A stretch of 64,000 nucleotides of DNA, taken from NCBI GenBank assembly GCA_965207755.1, contig OZ242297.1, positions 1,922,001 to 1,986,000 of the forward strand. The letters are read 5' to 3'. The notes under the pieces were generated by a model. That model was not told the origin of the DNA. It saw nothing but the letters and a program-made list of their open reading frames with translations, and did no database searches. Positions 17,091 to 25,048 of the stretch are shown one piece after another; position 1 is the stretch's first letter; every line of letters starts with the position of its first letter. This stretch comes from Aldehydirespirator sp028819505 (GTDB lineage Bacteria; Actinomycetota; Acidimicrobiia; Acidimicrobiales; Aldehydirespiratoraceae). The translations under genes were made by a program, and so were the position numbers.

Positions 17091-18878
17091 ATGCCTCACA
17101 GCGACGCAGCAGCACCCGCCAGCGCCTTCTCGAAGGTGCTGGTCGCCAACCGGGGCGAGATCGCGGTCCGCGTGATCCGAGCCTGCCGCGAGATGGGCGT
17201 CGCGGCCGCCGCCGTCTACTCCGACGAGGACCGGGGCGCGATGCATGTTCGCCTGGCCGACGAGGCCTACTCGCTGGGCGGCGCGGCCGCCGCGGAGAGC
17301 TATCTCCGCACCGACGCCATCGCAGCCGCGATCGAGCGGAGCGGCGCCGGGGCGGTGCATCCCGGCTACGGGTTCCTCAGCGAGAACGCCGACTTCGCGC
17401 GCGCCATGGCCGTCCGGGGCGTCACCTTCGTCGGACCGCCGCCGGACGCGATCGAGGTGATGGGCGACAAGATCTCGGCCCGGGACGCGGCCGTCCGGGC
17501 CGGAGTGGACCCGGTCCCGGGCACCGCCGAGCCGATCGTCGACCCGGCGCAGGTCGAGGCCTTCGGTGCGGCCCACGGCTGGCCCGTGGCCGTCAAGGCC
17601 GCCTACGGGGGCGGGGGCCGGGGCATGAAGGTGGTGCAGGAGGCCGCGGAGGCCTCCGCCGCGGTCGAGTCGGCCCAGCGGGAGGCGCTCGCCTACTTCG
17701 GACGCGGCGATCTCTACATGGAGCGCTACTTCGACGCCGCCCGCCATGTGGAGGTGCAGGTGCTGGCCGACTCCCACGGCAACTGCGTGCATCTCGGCAC
17801 CCGCGACTGCTCGGCCCAGCGGCGTCATCAGAAGCTCGTCGAGGAGGCGCCCGCGCCCGGCATCGACCCGGCCGTCCTGGAGGCGATGGGCGAGGCGGCG
17901 GTGGCGGTGGCCCGCGGCTGCGGCTACGTGAACGCCGGCACCGTCGAGTTCCTCTACGCCGACGGCTCGTTCTACTACCTGGAGATGAACACCAGGCTGC
18001 AGGTCGAGCATCCCGTGACCGAGATGGTGACCGGCGTGGACCTGGTGGAGCAGCAGCTGCGGATCGCCGCCGGCGAGCCGCTCGCCCTCACCCAGTCCGG
18101 CGTCTCGATCGACGGCTGCTCCATCGAGGTGCGCGTCAACGCGGAGGACCCGGCCGGGGGCGCTTTCCTCCCCTGCCCCGGCCCGATCACCGACCTGAGG
18201 CCCGCCCAGGGCTACGCCACCCGATGGGACGGCGGCTACGAGGCGGGCGACAGGATCAGCCCCTACTACGACAACCTCATCGGCAAGCTCGTCGTGTGGG
18301 GCCGCGACCGCGACGTCGCCATCAGCCGCGCGCTGCGCGCCCTGTCCGAGACGCGGATCGGTGGCGTGGCCACCACCATCGGAGCCGCGCAGGCCATCCT
18401 CGCCCACCCGGACTTCGCGTCGGTGACCCACTCGACGCGCTGGGTCGAGGAACGGCTCGACTTCGCGTCCCTGCCCGAGCCACCGGCGGCGACCGGCGCC
18501 GGCGCCGGCGTTTCCGGGCCCGGAGTGCGCCATGAGATCGAGGCGGAGGTGGACGGCAAGCGCTTCAGCGTCGCGCTGTGGACGCCGCAGGCCGGCGACG
18601 ACGGCGCCGGGCGCCCGAGCGCATCGCGCCGGAGGGCCCGTGGGCCGTCGAGTCTCGGCGGCGGCGCCCAGGAGATCACCGTCCCGATGCAGGGCACGAT
18701 CATCAAGCTGCTGGTGGACGTGGGCGACGAGGTGGAGGCCGGCCAGCCGGTGGCCGTGCTGGAGGCCATGAAGATGGAGAACAAGATCGTCGCGGGCCGC
18801 GCCGGCACGGTCGCCGAGATCCGGGCGAAGGTGGGCGACTCGGTAGGCGCCGGCGACACCGTCGCGGTCGTCCGCTGA
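17091..18878 (+). CDS. Acyl-CoA carboxylase alpha chain (biotin carboxylase plus BCCP)
   Basis: The protein (595 residues from the ATG at 17091) carboxylates its own biotin with ATP and bicarbonate. Order: biotin carboxylase N-domain (KVLVANRGEIAVRVIRACRE), ATP-grasp with the Gly-rich loop GGGGRGMK, EMNTRLQVEHPVTE, the C-terminal carboxylase domain, and a biotinyl domain ending with EAMKMENK, where Lys carries biotin. This is the AccA3/PccA layout of actinobacteria. The beta chain is not in the window. An ATG at 17061 would add ten residues, but it lies within an interspersed repeat. birA is 7.5 kb upstream. Confidence 0.95.
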   Translation: MPHSDAAAPASAFSKVLVANRGEIAVRVIRACREMGVAAAAVYSDEDRGAMHVRLADEAYSLGGAAAAESYLRTDAIAAAIERSGAGAVHPGYGFLSENADFARAMAVRGVTFVGPPPDAIEVMGDKISARDAAVRAGVDPVPGTAEPIVDPAQVEAFGAAHGWPVAVKAAYGGGGRGMKVVQEAAEASAAVESAQREALAYFGRGDLYMERYFDAARHVEVQVLADSHGNCVHLGTRDCSAQRRHQKLVEEAPAPGIDPAVLEAMGEAAVAVARGCGYVNAGTVEFLYADGSFYYLEMNTRLQVEHPVTEMVTGVDLVEQQLRIAAGEPLALTQSGVSIDGCSIEVRVNAEDPAGGAFLPCPGPITDLRPAQGYATRWDGGYEAGDRISPYYDNLIGKLVVWGRDRDVAISRALRALSETRIGGVATTIGAAQAILAHPDFASVTHSTRWVEERLDFASLPEPPAATGAGAGVSGPGVRHEIEAEVDGKRFSVALWTPQAGDDGAGRPSASRRRARGPSSLGGGAQEITVPMQGTIIKLLVDVGDEVEAGQPVAVLEAMKMENKIVAGRAGTVAEIRAKVGDSVGAGDTVAVVR

Positions 18879-19064
18879 GCGCACGCGCGTCTCGGCCCTC
18901 GGGCGGCTCGGCACTGTGGCTGCTCGGCCCTCCGGGCGGCTCGGCGCCCGTCACCGGTGGGGCGTTGGAGTGAGAGCGGCCGCCGACACCGCTACCGTCC
19001 GCTTCACGGGACCGGGCAGGCGCTAGCCTCTCGCCTGCGGGCGTCGGCAGAAGACGGTGGTTTC

Positions 19065-21041
19065 ATGCCCTCCCATCCCATTCGTTCGCTCGCAGGCCTG
19101 CTAGCGGCCGCTGCGGTCTCGGCCGGAGTCCTCGCCGCTCCGGCCGCCGCCCATCCCCACGGTCCGTCCGACGACGACTTCACCTTCATCGGCGGGGGTT
19201 GGGGACACGGAAGCGGCATGAGCCAGTACGGGGCCCTGGGTCGGGCGGAGGCCGGCCACACCCACCAGGAGATCCTCGGCTTCTACTACTCCGGCACCAC
19301 GCTGAGGACCGATCCCGGCCTCGTGCCCGACGATGTCGACGTGCGCATCGCAGTCCACAACACGACGGTGTTCAGGCCCTCGGGCCTGCTGACCGTGTCC
19401 ATGGACGGCCGGTTCCTCGACACCACCGTCAACACCCTGACCGTGCGCCGCGGCAACGGCGGCTGGCACATCAACTCCAGCAACATCGACTGGTGCCGGG
19501 GCTTCTGCAGCGGGACCGTGCTGACGGTCGGCTTCAACGACGGCGAGGCCGTCAGGGTCTCCGGCACGAGCAACGGCGCCGAGCGCTACGCGCACGGGCA
19601 GTTCCAGCTCACCCCGGCCGCCGGGGGCGTGGCCAACTGCGGCAGCGCCGGCGCCAACCAGTACTGCCTTGTGATCGGCGAGATGACCATGCAGCAGTAC
19701 CTCTACGGCATCGAGGAGGTGCCCCACAGCTGGCCTGCGGAGGCCCTCAAGGCTCAAGCCGTCGCGGCCCGCAGCTACGCCGTGGCCATCATGGCGGACC
19801 GGGCCGGCTGGTCCGCGCCGTTCGACCTCTACGCGACAACCCGCGACCAGGAGTACAGGGCTTGGGACTACGAGAGCGATCCGGGCCAGGACGCCTGGAC
19901 GGACCAGGTGGACGCCACCGACGACACGGTGCTCACCTACCGGCCCGCCGATGGGGGCGACCCCGAGGTGATCGTCGCCTACTACAGCTCCTCCAACGGC
20001 GGCCACACCGCTGCCAACGAGGAGCCCCGGCGGGACTCCCTGTCGTACCTGCTGGCCAAGCCGGATCCCTTCGACGCTGCTCCCGACGCCGACGGCGTCC
20101 CCCAGAATCCCACCCACTCCTGGGAGCGCACCTACACGGTCGGCCAGATCAGCGAGTGGCTCGCGGCGTACCCCTTCGCCGATCTGGATGTGGGCGAGCT
20201 CGCCGAGATCTACATCGGCCCCGGCGGCCCCTCGGGCCGGATCGACGACTCGCTGGTGACCCTCGTGGGATCGGACCGCACGCTGGAGGTCCGCGACGAG
20301 GACGGCGAACCCTACGGCTACCGCTTCTACTACGCCCTCGTGCGGGGCTGCCGCAACACGCCCGGCTGCCGTCCCCTGCTGTCCACCAAGCTGACGCTGC
20401 TGGGCTCCCGCACCGGCGACGGCCACACCGTCCACACGCTTCCCTTCACCGATGTCCGGTGGGACGCTCCCTACGCCGAGGCGGTGCTGTGGCTGCTCGA
20501 GTCCGAGATCACCGAGGGCACGACGGCGACGACGTTCTCGCCCGGGCGCTCGGTGAATCGAGCCGACTTCGCCACGTTCCTGTGGCGCCTCGCGGGCAAG
20601 CCGCAGCCGGTCGACGGATCCCCGGCCTTCGACGACGTGGCACCAGACAGCTTCTACGCGCAGGCCGTGGGGTGGATGGTGGACCAGGGCATCACCCAGG
20701 GGTGCAGCGGCGACACCGCCCTGTTCTGTCCCGACGACCGGCTCGACGCCGCGCAGCTGGCGGCCTTCCTGTGGCGCTTCGCCGGACGCACCTACAGCAA
20801 CCACCCCGTGCCGTTCACCGACATAGGAATCAACGACTTCTACCTGGAGGCAGCCCGATGGCTGGTGGAGCACCGCCTCTGGATCGGCGAGGACTTCCGG
20901 CCGCCCGGCGACCGGGAGCTCTTCAATCCGGGCGGCAACGTCGATCGGGCCCGGATGGCCGTGCTGTTGTGGAACCTGGCCGCGGCGCCCGCGGCGTTCG
21001 ACACCGACGTGCCGTTGCCGCCCCTGATGCGATCGCCGTGA
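19065..21041 (+). CDS. Secreted SpoIID-domain protein with C-terminal SLH repeats
   Basis: 658 residues with a Sec signal peptide (LAGLLAAAAVSAGVLAAPAAA). Residues to about 430 form a SpoIID/LytB-like domain: GGGWGHGSGMSQYGA, the catalytic-type EEVPHSWPAEALKAQAVAARSYA stretch (in two pieces) and YYSSSNGGHTA. SpoIID enzymes are lytic transglycosylases acting on peptidoglycan. The last 200 residues hold three SLH-like repeats (FTDVRWDAPYAEAVLWLLE, FDDVAPDSFYAQAVGWMVD, FTDIGINDFYLEAARWLVE), which bind wall polymers. The stop overlaps the GTG of the next gene. Non-sporulating actinobacteria use such proteins in wall remodelling. Confidence 0.9.
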   Translation: MPSHPIRSLAGLLAAAAVSAGVLAAPAAAHPHGPSDDDFTFIGGGWGHGSGMSQYGALGRAEAGHTHQEILGFYYSGTTLRTDPGLVPDDVDVRIAVHNTTVFRPSGLLTVSMDGRFLDTTVNTLTVRRGNGGWHINSSNIDWCRGFCSGTVLTVGFNDGEAVRVSGTSNGAERYAHGQFQLTPAAGGVANCGSAGANQYCLVIGEMTMQQYLYGIEEVPHSWPAEALKAQAVAARSYAVAIMADRAGWSAPFDLYATTRDQEYRAWDYESDPGQDAWTDQVDATDDTVLTYRPADGGDPEVIVAYYSSSNGGHTAANEEPRRDSLSYLLAKPDPFDAAPDADGVPQNPTHSWERTYTVGQISEWLAAYPFADLDVGELAEIYIGPGGPSGRIDDSLVTLVGSDRTLEVRDEDGEPYGYRFYYALVRGCRNTPGCRPLLSTKLTLLGSRTGDGHTVHTLPFTDVRWDAPYAEAVLWLLESEITEGTTATTFSPGRSVNRADFATFLWRLAGKPQPVDGSPAFDDVAPDSFYAQAVGWMVDQGITQGCSGDTALFCPDDRLDAAQLAAFLWRFAGRTYSNHPVPFTDIGINDFYLEAARWLVEHRLWIGEDFRPPGDRELFNPGGNVDRARMAVLLWNLAAAPAAFDTDVPLPPLMRSP

Positions 21042-22354
21042 GGACCGGCTTCCTACGAAGGCATGGATTCCGCTACCTGTACCTGATCGACGCGGCCACG
21101 CTCCTCGGGCTCATGGTCGCGATCACGACGGTGCGCTTTCGACTCGACTGGCCGACCTACCCGCTGTCGCACTATGCGGTCGGCTTCGCGGTGGCGACCG
21201 GCCTGCACATGGCCGTCTACTACTTCGGCGGCCTCTACGAGTACGAGCAGCGGCTCGGCGCGCCTCCCTGGCTGCCGAGAGCCACGATGCTCACCCTGCT
21301 GGCAGTCGGGGCCGACGCCACCGTGAGCCTGCTCAGCGGCCGCTACCTGATGCCCCGGGCCAACCTGGTGGTCCTAGCCGTGGCCGCGAGCCTCGTCGTG
21401 TCGTTCAACCGCTGGCTGGCCCGGCAAGTGAGGAGGCGCCGTTTCGGGCGGCCCCGCGTGCTGCTGGTGGGAGACGCCGACGATGTGGAGTCGGCGCGGC
21501 GCCATCTGGCCGAGTCGAGGCAGGCCACCGAGATCGCCGGCCAGGCGGGGACGTCCTCAGACATCGCGGCGGAGGCGGACCGCTGCGCGGCCACCGATCT
21601 GCTGCTGCTGTCGCGCCAGTCGCTGGACATCATCTATCCCGAGCCGCTCGCCGAGCTCGAGGGACGCCAGGTGGGCGTCTACCGGCGCATAACGCCGTCC
21701 GACACGCTGCTGGGACTTCAGCGGACCCGCCAGATCGGCGGCATGCCCTTCGTCGCGCTGAGAGCCCACGCCCTGCCCGCGTGCCGGCTGCGCTTCAAGC
21801 GCCTCCTCGACCTCGTCTACCTGCTGGTGCTGGCCCCGTTCGCGATACCCCTGACGCTCGCAGTCGCCCTCTACGTGCGCCTGCGGGCGGGCCGGGGGGT
21901 GCTCTACCGCCAGGAAAGGGTGGGCATGGAGGGCCGGGCGTTCACGATGGTGAAGTTCCGGACCATGACCCCGGACGCCGAGCAGGCCGGGCCGGAGCTG
22001 GCCGTCGCCGACGATCCCAGGGTGATCGCCGGCGTGGCCTGGCTCCGGCGGACCCGTCTCGACGAGCTGCCCCAACTCTGGAACGTCCTCACCGGACGGA
22101 TGTCTCTGGTCGGGCCCCGGGCCGAGCGGCCCGCGCTGGCGGCCCGGCTCGAGGAGCAGATCGCCGGGTACGGCCGGCGTCACGACATCCCTCCCGGCAT
22201 CACCGGCCTGGCCCAGACGCAGGGCCACTACCAGACGGACGCCGCCTACAAGCTCGGTCACGACCTGCAATACGTTGTGAACTGGTCGCCGCTGCTCGAC
22301 TGGGAGATCATGGTGAAGAGCCTCCTCGTGATGGCCCGCGGATCGGGCCGGTGA
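21038..22354 (+). CDS. Undecaprenyl-phosphate sugar-1-phosphate transferase (WbaP/WcaJ-like)
   Basis: This enzyme starts a glycan by moving a sugar-1-phosphate from its nucleotide to undecaprenyl phosphate. 438 residues from the GTG at 21038, which shares GTGA with the SpoIID stop. Four or five N-terminal membrane segments, a Rossmann-like middle (PRVLLVGDADDVE), then the catalytic C-terminal domain: FKRLLDLVYLLVLAPFAIPL, VLYRQERVGMEGRAFTMVKFR in pieces, RRTRLDELPQLWNVLTG and MSLVGPRAERP. These match bacterial_transf (PF02397). It is the likely committing step for the glycan of this region. Confidence 0.93.
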   Translation: MRTGFLRRHGFRYLYLIDAATLLGLMVAITTVRFRLDWPTYPLSHYAVGFAVATGLHMAVYYFGGLYEYEQRLGAPPWLPRATMLTLLAVGADATVSLLSGRYLMPRANLVVLAVAASLVVSFNRWLARQVRRRRFGRPRVLLVGDADDVESARRHLAESRQATEIAGQAGTSSDIAAEADRCAATDLLLLSRQSLDIIYPEPLAELEGRQVGVYRRITPSDTLLGLQRTRQIGGMPFVALRAHALPACRLRFKRLLDLVYLLVLAPFAIPLTLAVALYVRLRAGRGVLYRQERVGMEGRAFTMVKFRTMTPDAEQAGPELAVADDPRVIAGVAWLRRTRLDELPQLWNVLTGRMSLVGPRAERPALAARLEEQIAGYGRRHDIPPGITGLAQTQGHYQTDAAYKLGHDLQYVVNWSPLLDWEIMVKSLLVMARGSGR

Positions 22355-22458
22355 ACAGCCCTCCAACCGCCCCCGACCGCCAGCGCGCGAACAGCCCCCG
22401 CGCCGCCCCCGACCGCCTGCCCGTGAACAGCCCTCCAACCGCCCCCGACCGCCTGCCG
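22351..22458 (+). repeat. 36-bp x 3 repeat that triplicates a start region
   Basis: Units begin at 22351, 22387 and 22423. The first and third begin with GTGAACAGCC, so the gene has two possible in-frame GTG starts 72 bases apart; in the second unit the codon is GCG. Each unit adds about 12 Pro-rich residues before the catalytic domain. Confidence 0.9.
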
Positions 22459-23448
22459 CACGTCTCGGTGGTGGTGCCGGCCCGCGACTGCGCCGCCGCG
22501 ATAGGTGAGTGCCTCTCGGCCATCGGCGCCCAGACATACCGCGGGGCCGTCGACGTGACGGTGGCCGTGGCCCCCAGCCGCGACGGCACCGCGCAGGCGG
22601 TCGCCGGCGCCGGCATCGAGCTGCCCGTGCGGGTGGTCGAGAACCCCGCAGGGACCGCCGCGGCGGGCCTCAACCTCGCAGTGGCCGCGTCGGAGGGCCC
22701 GGTCGTGGCCCGGGTGGACGCCCAGTCGCGGATCCCGCCCGGCTACCTGGAGAGGGCCGTGTCCACCCTGGCCCGCACCGGGGCGGCCAACGTGGGCGGG
22801 GTGCAGCGGCCCGTAGGCGCCGAAGGCCTGCCGGGGGCGATCGCGGCCGCGATCCGGTCGCCCTTCGGGGGCGGCCCGGCCGCCTTCCGCCGGGGCCGGC
22901 ACTCCGGACCGGCAGACACCGTGTACCTCGGAGTGTTCGACCGCGTCGCCCTGGAGTCGGTCGGCGGCTTCGACGAGACCCTCGGGCGCAACCAGGACTA
23001 CGAGCTCAACTGGCGGCTGCGCGAGCAGGGTCGCACCGTCTGGCTCGACCCGAGCCTCGTGGTCGACTACGTGCCCCGCTCGGACTACTCCGGTCTCGCC
23101 CGCCAGTACTTCGCGTACGGGGCATGGAAGCGCACCATGCTGGTACGCAATCCCCGGTCGCTCCGCATCCGCCAGTTCGCCGCTCCCGCGCTGGTTGCCG
23201 GGCTGGCGTGCTCTGCGTTCGCGCTGGCCCTCGGACGCCTGCGAGGCGCGGCCCTGCCGGTGCTGTACGCCGGCGCCTGCGCGGCGGCCGCCATCCGCAT
23301 GCGGGGGGTGCTGCTCGGCCGGCTCGACCGGGCGCGGGCCGCAGCCGCCTTCGCGGTGATGCACCTTTCCTGGGGAGCGGGCTTCCTGGCGGGACGGGCC
23401 CGCAACCTCAGAGCGGCCGCTCAGCGCGCCGCGTCGGAGTCCAGGTAG
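22351..23448 (+). CDS. Family 2 glycosyltransferase with C-terminal membrane region
   Basis: 365 residues from the GTG at 22351, or 341 from the GTG at 22423. After a repetitive Pro-rich leader the GT-A core begins: HVSVVVPARDCAAAIGECL, a VARVDAQSRIPPGYL segment with the DxD-like site, then GGFDETLGRNQDYELNWRLRE (the EDxE-type acceptor region reads QDYEL). Two or three hydrophobic segments close the protein, resembling ExoA/succinoglycan-type transferases. The first GTG shares GTGA with the stop of the initiating transferase gene, so the two are coupled and probably add the first and second sugars. It converges with the ABC exporter genes. Confidence 0.88.
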   Translation: MNSPPTAPDRQRANSPRAAPDRLPVNSPPTAPDRLPHVSVVVPARDCAAAIGECLSAIGAQTYRGAVDVTVAVAPSRDGTAQAVAGAGIELPVRVVENPAGTAAAGLNLAVAASEGPVVARVDAQSRIPPGYLERAVSTLARTGAANVGGVQRPVGAEGLPGAIAAAIRSPFGGGPAAFRRGRHSGPADTVYLGVFDRVALESVGGFDETLGRNQDYELNWRLREQGRTVWLDPSLVVDYVPRSDYSGLARQYFAYGAWKRTMLVRNPRSLRIRQFAAPALVAGLACSAFALALGRLRGAALPVLYAGACAAAAIRMRGVLLGRLDRARAAAAFAVMHLSWGAGFLAGRARNLRAAAQRAASESR

Positions 23449-24167
23449 GAGGCGACGACCTCCCCCGGTTCACCCACCGCCCGGAGTGCGCCGGCGTCGA
23501 GCCACGCCACGCGGTCGCACGACTCCTCGATCTCCGCCATGTTGTGCGACACCAGGACCACCGACCCGGCCGCCGAGCGGACCTCGTCGATGCGCTCCGC
23601 GCTCCGGGCCCGGAAGCCCTGGTCCCCTACGGACAGAGCCTCGTCGATCAACAGGATGTCGGGGATCCGGGCGGTGGCGATCGCGAAGTTCAGACGGGCC
23701 CTCATCCCCGACGAGTAGGTGCGCAGCGGCCGATCTATGGCGGCCCGCAGTCCGGCGAAGTCGATGATCTCGTCCATGCGGCTCTCCACCTCGGCCCTTG
23801 TGAAGCCCAGGGCGAGTCCGCCGATCAGGATGTTGCGCCTGCCGGAGAGAGCGGAGCGCAGCGCCGCGGACACTCCCAGCAGCGACGGCCTGCTCCGGCC
23901 GAGGATCCTGCCCGACGCCAGCGGGAGCAGCCCGGTCATGGCCGCCAGCAGCGTCGACTTGCCCGACCCGTTGGCCCCGATGAGGCCCAGCGTCTCGGAC
24001 TCGTGGAGATCCAGGCTCACGCCCCGCACGGCCCTGATGGTCTGGTAGCGCCGCGCGGTCCGCCCGCTCGAGAAGAGCTGCTTGATGCCCGCGGCCGGAT
24101 CCTCGTACACCCGGAAGTACACGTGGGCGTCGTCCACTCGCACCGTCACATCCCGACCCGGGTCCAT
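23421..24167 (-). CDS. Polysaccharide ABC exporter, ATP-binding subunit (Wzt/TagH-like)
   Basis: 248 residues. Walker A is GANGSGKST, the signature loop is YSSGMRARL, Walker B is DILLIDEALSVGDQ, and the switch His is in VLVSHNM. The N-terminal strand FRVYEDPAAGIKQLF and the internal IRAVRGVSLDL are characteristic of exporters of O-antigen or teichoic acid. No C-terminal carbohydrate-binding domain is present. The ATG at 24167 overlaps the permease stop (TGATG); a GTG at 24170 is also possible. With the permease it forms an export pair for a completed polymer. Confidence 0.92.
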   Translation of the reverse strand: MDPGRDVTVRVDDAHVYFRVYEDPAAGIKQLFSSGRTARRYQTIRAVRGVSLDLHESETLGLIGANGSGKSTLLAAMTGLLPLASGRILGRSRPSLLGVSAALRSALSGRRNILIGGLALGFTRAEVESRMDEIIDFAGLRAAIDRPLRTYSSGMRARLNFAIATARIPDILLIDEALSVGDQGFRARSAERIDEVRSAAGSVVLVSHNMAEIEESCDRVAWLDAGALRAVGEPGEVVASYLDSDAAR

Positions 24168-25006
24168 CACGCCCCCAGCCGCTGGTCGGTTCTCCAGAAC
24201 ACCGCGAATCCGACCACCAGCAGGACCACTCCCCATACCAGCATCCCGGCCACCACCCAGGGGTCGACCGGCTCGCCGAGCAGGCACCAGCGGGCGCAGG
24301 TGATCACGTCGTAGATCGGGTTCAGGGCGAACGCCCGACGCCAGGACTCGCTCGTCACGAAGGCGTCGACGCTGAAGATCACGCCCGAGGCGTAGAACAG
24401 CAGCCTGAACACGTGCGGCAGCAGTTGGCGCAGGTCGGGCACTGCCGCCCCGATGCGGGCCACCAGGAGCGCCGCCCCGAAGTGGAACACGAACTGTGCG
24501 GCCAGCACCCCGATCAGTGCCAGCCACCGCAGCGACGGGCGCTCGCCGGTGGCGACCACGGCCGCGAGGGCCAGCACGAGCGCGGGTGCGAAGGCGGCGG
24601 TCTGGCCGTTGACGGTCGCCGCGGGCAGCAGGATGCGGGGGAACTGAACGGATCGGATGAGTCCCAGATTGCGTGGGATGCACACCGCGGCGTCCTGCAC
24701 GACCCGCTGGGTGAGATGGAACCAGACCACACCGACGATGAGGAAGCCCAGGAAGTTGTCCACGCCGCGGCTGGTGTCGATGATCACCCCGAAGATCAGG
24801 AAGTAGACCGCGACCATCAATGCCGGGTTCAGCAGGTGCCAGAGCTGGCCCAACGCGGATCCCATGTTCTGTGCCCGGAGGTCCTGGACGGGGACCAGGA
24901 TGGCGAAGTCCCGTCTCCGCCAGACCTCGGCGAGATAGACGGCGGGCGGGGAGGGCCGCGTCAGGTCGACCAGCGGCTGGTCCGTCTGCTGGCCGGAATC
25001 GCTCAC
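24167..25006 (-). CDS. Polysaccharide ABC exporter, permease subunit (Wzm/TagG-like)
   Basis: 279 residues from the GTG at 25006, with about six membrane segments of the ABC-2 type (ALMVAVYFLIFGVIID, FLGFLIVGVVWFHLT, FAPALVLALAAVVA, VVAGMLVWGVVLLVVGFAVFW). The region QNMGSALGQLWHLLNPALM before the first membrane segment is the coupling-helix region typical of Wzm. It is the first gene of a two-gene operon and faces a large glycosyltransferase gene across a 42-bp gap containing a perfect palindrome. Confidence 0.92.
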   Translation of the reverse strand: MSDSGQQTDQPLVDLTRPSPPAVYLAEVWRRRDFAILVPVQDLRAQNMGSALGQLWHLLNPALMVAVYFLIFGVIIDTSRGVDNFLGFLIVGVVWFHLTQRVVQDAAVCIPRNLGLIRSVQFPRILLPAATVNGQTAAFAPALVLALAAVVATGERPSLRWLALIGVLAAQFVFHFGAALLVARIGAAVPDLRQLLPHVFRLLFYASGVIFSVDAFVTSESWRRAFALNPIYDVITCARWCLLGEPVDPWVVAGMLVWGVVLLVVGFAVFWRTDQRLGA

Positions 25007-25010
25007 GACT

Positions 25011-25042
25011 ACGATCCTAGGATCGTCTGTCGCGGCAATAAT
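25011..25042. promoter_or_regulatory. 16-bp perfect palindrome and leaderless promoter between divergent genes
   Basis: ACGATCCTAGGATCGT (25011-25026) is fully self-complementary and lies 5 bases from the permease start. On the plus strand an AATAAT -10-like box (25037-25042) ends 6 bases before the GTG at 25049, fitting a leaderless transcript. A dimeric regulator bound to the palindrome could control both directions. Confidence 0.55.
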
Positions 25043-25048
25043 GCAACC

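Noticed and set aside
19199..22354. A single 1051-codon open frame across the SpoIID gene and the initiating transferase
   Set aside because: The first 613 codons are antiphase to the SpoIID/SLH gene and read as Arg/Pro-rich noise; the real gene starts at the GTG at 21038.
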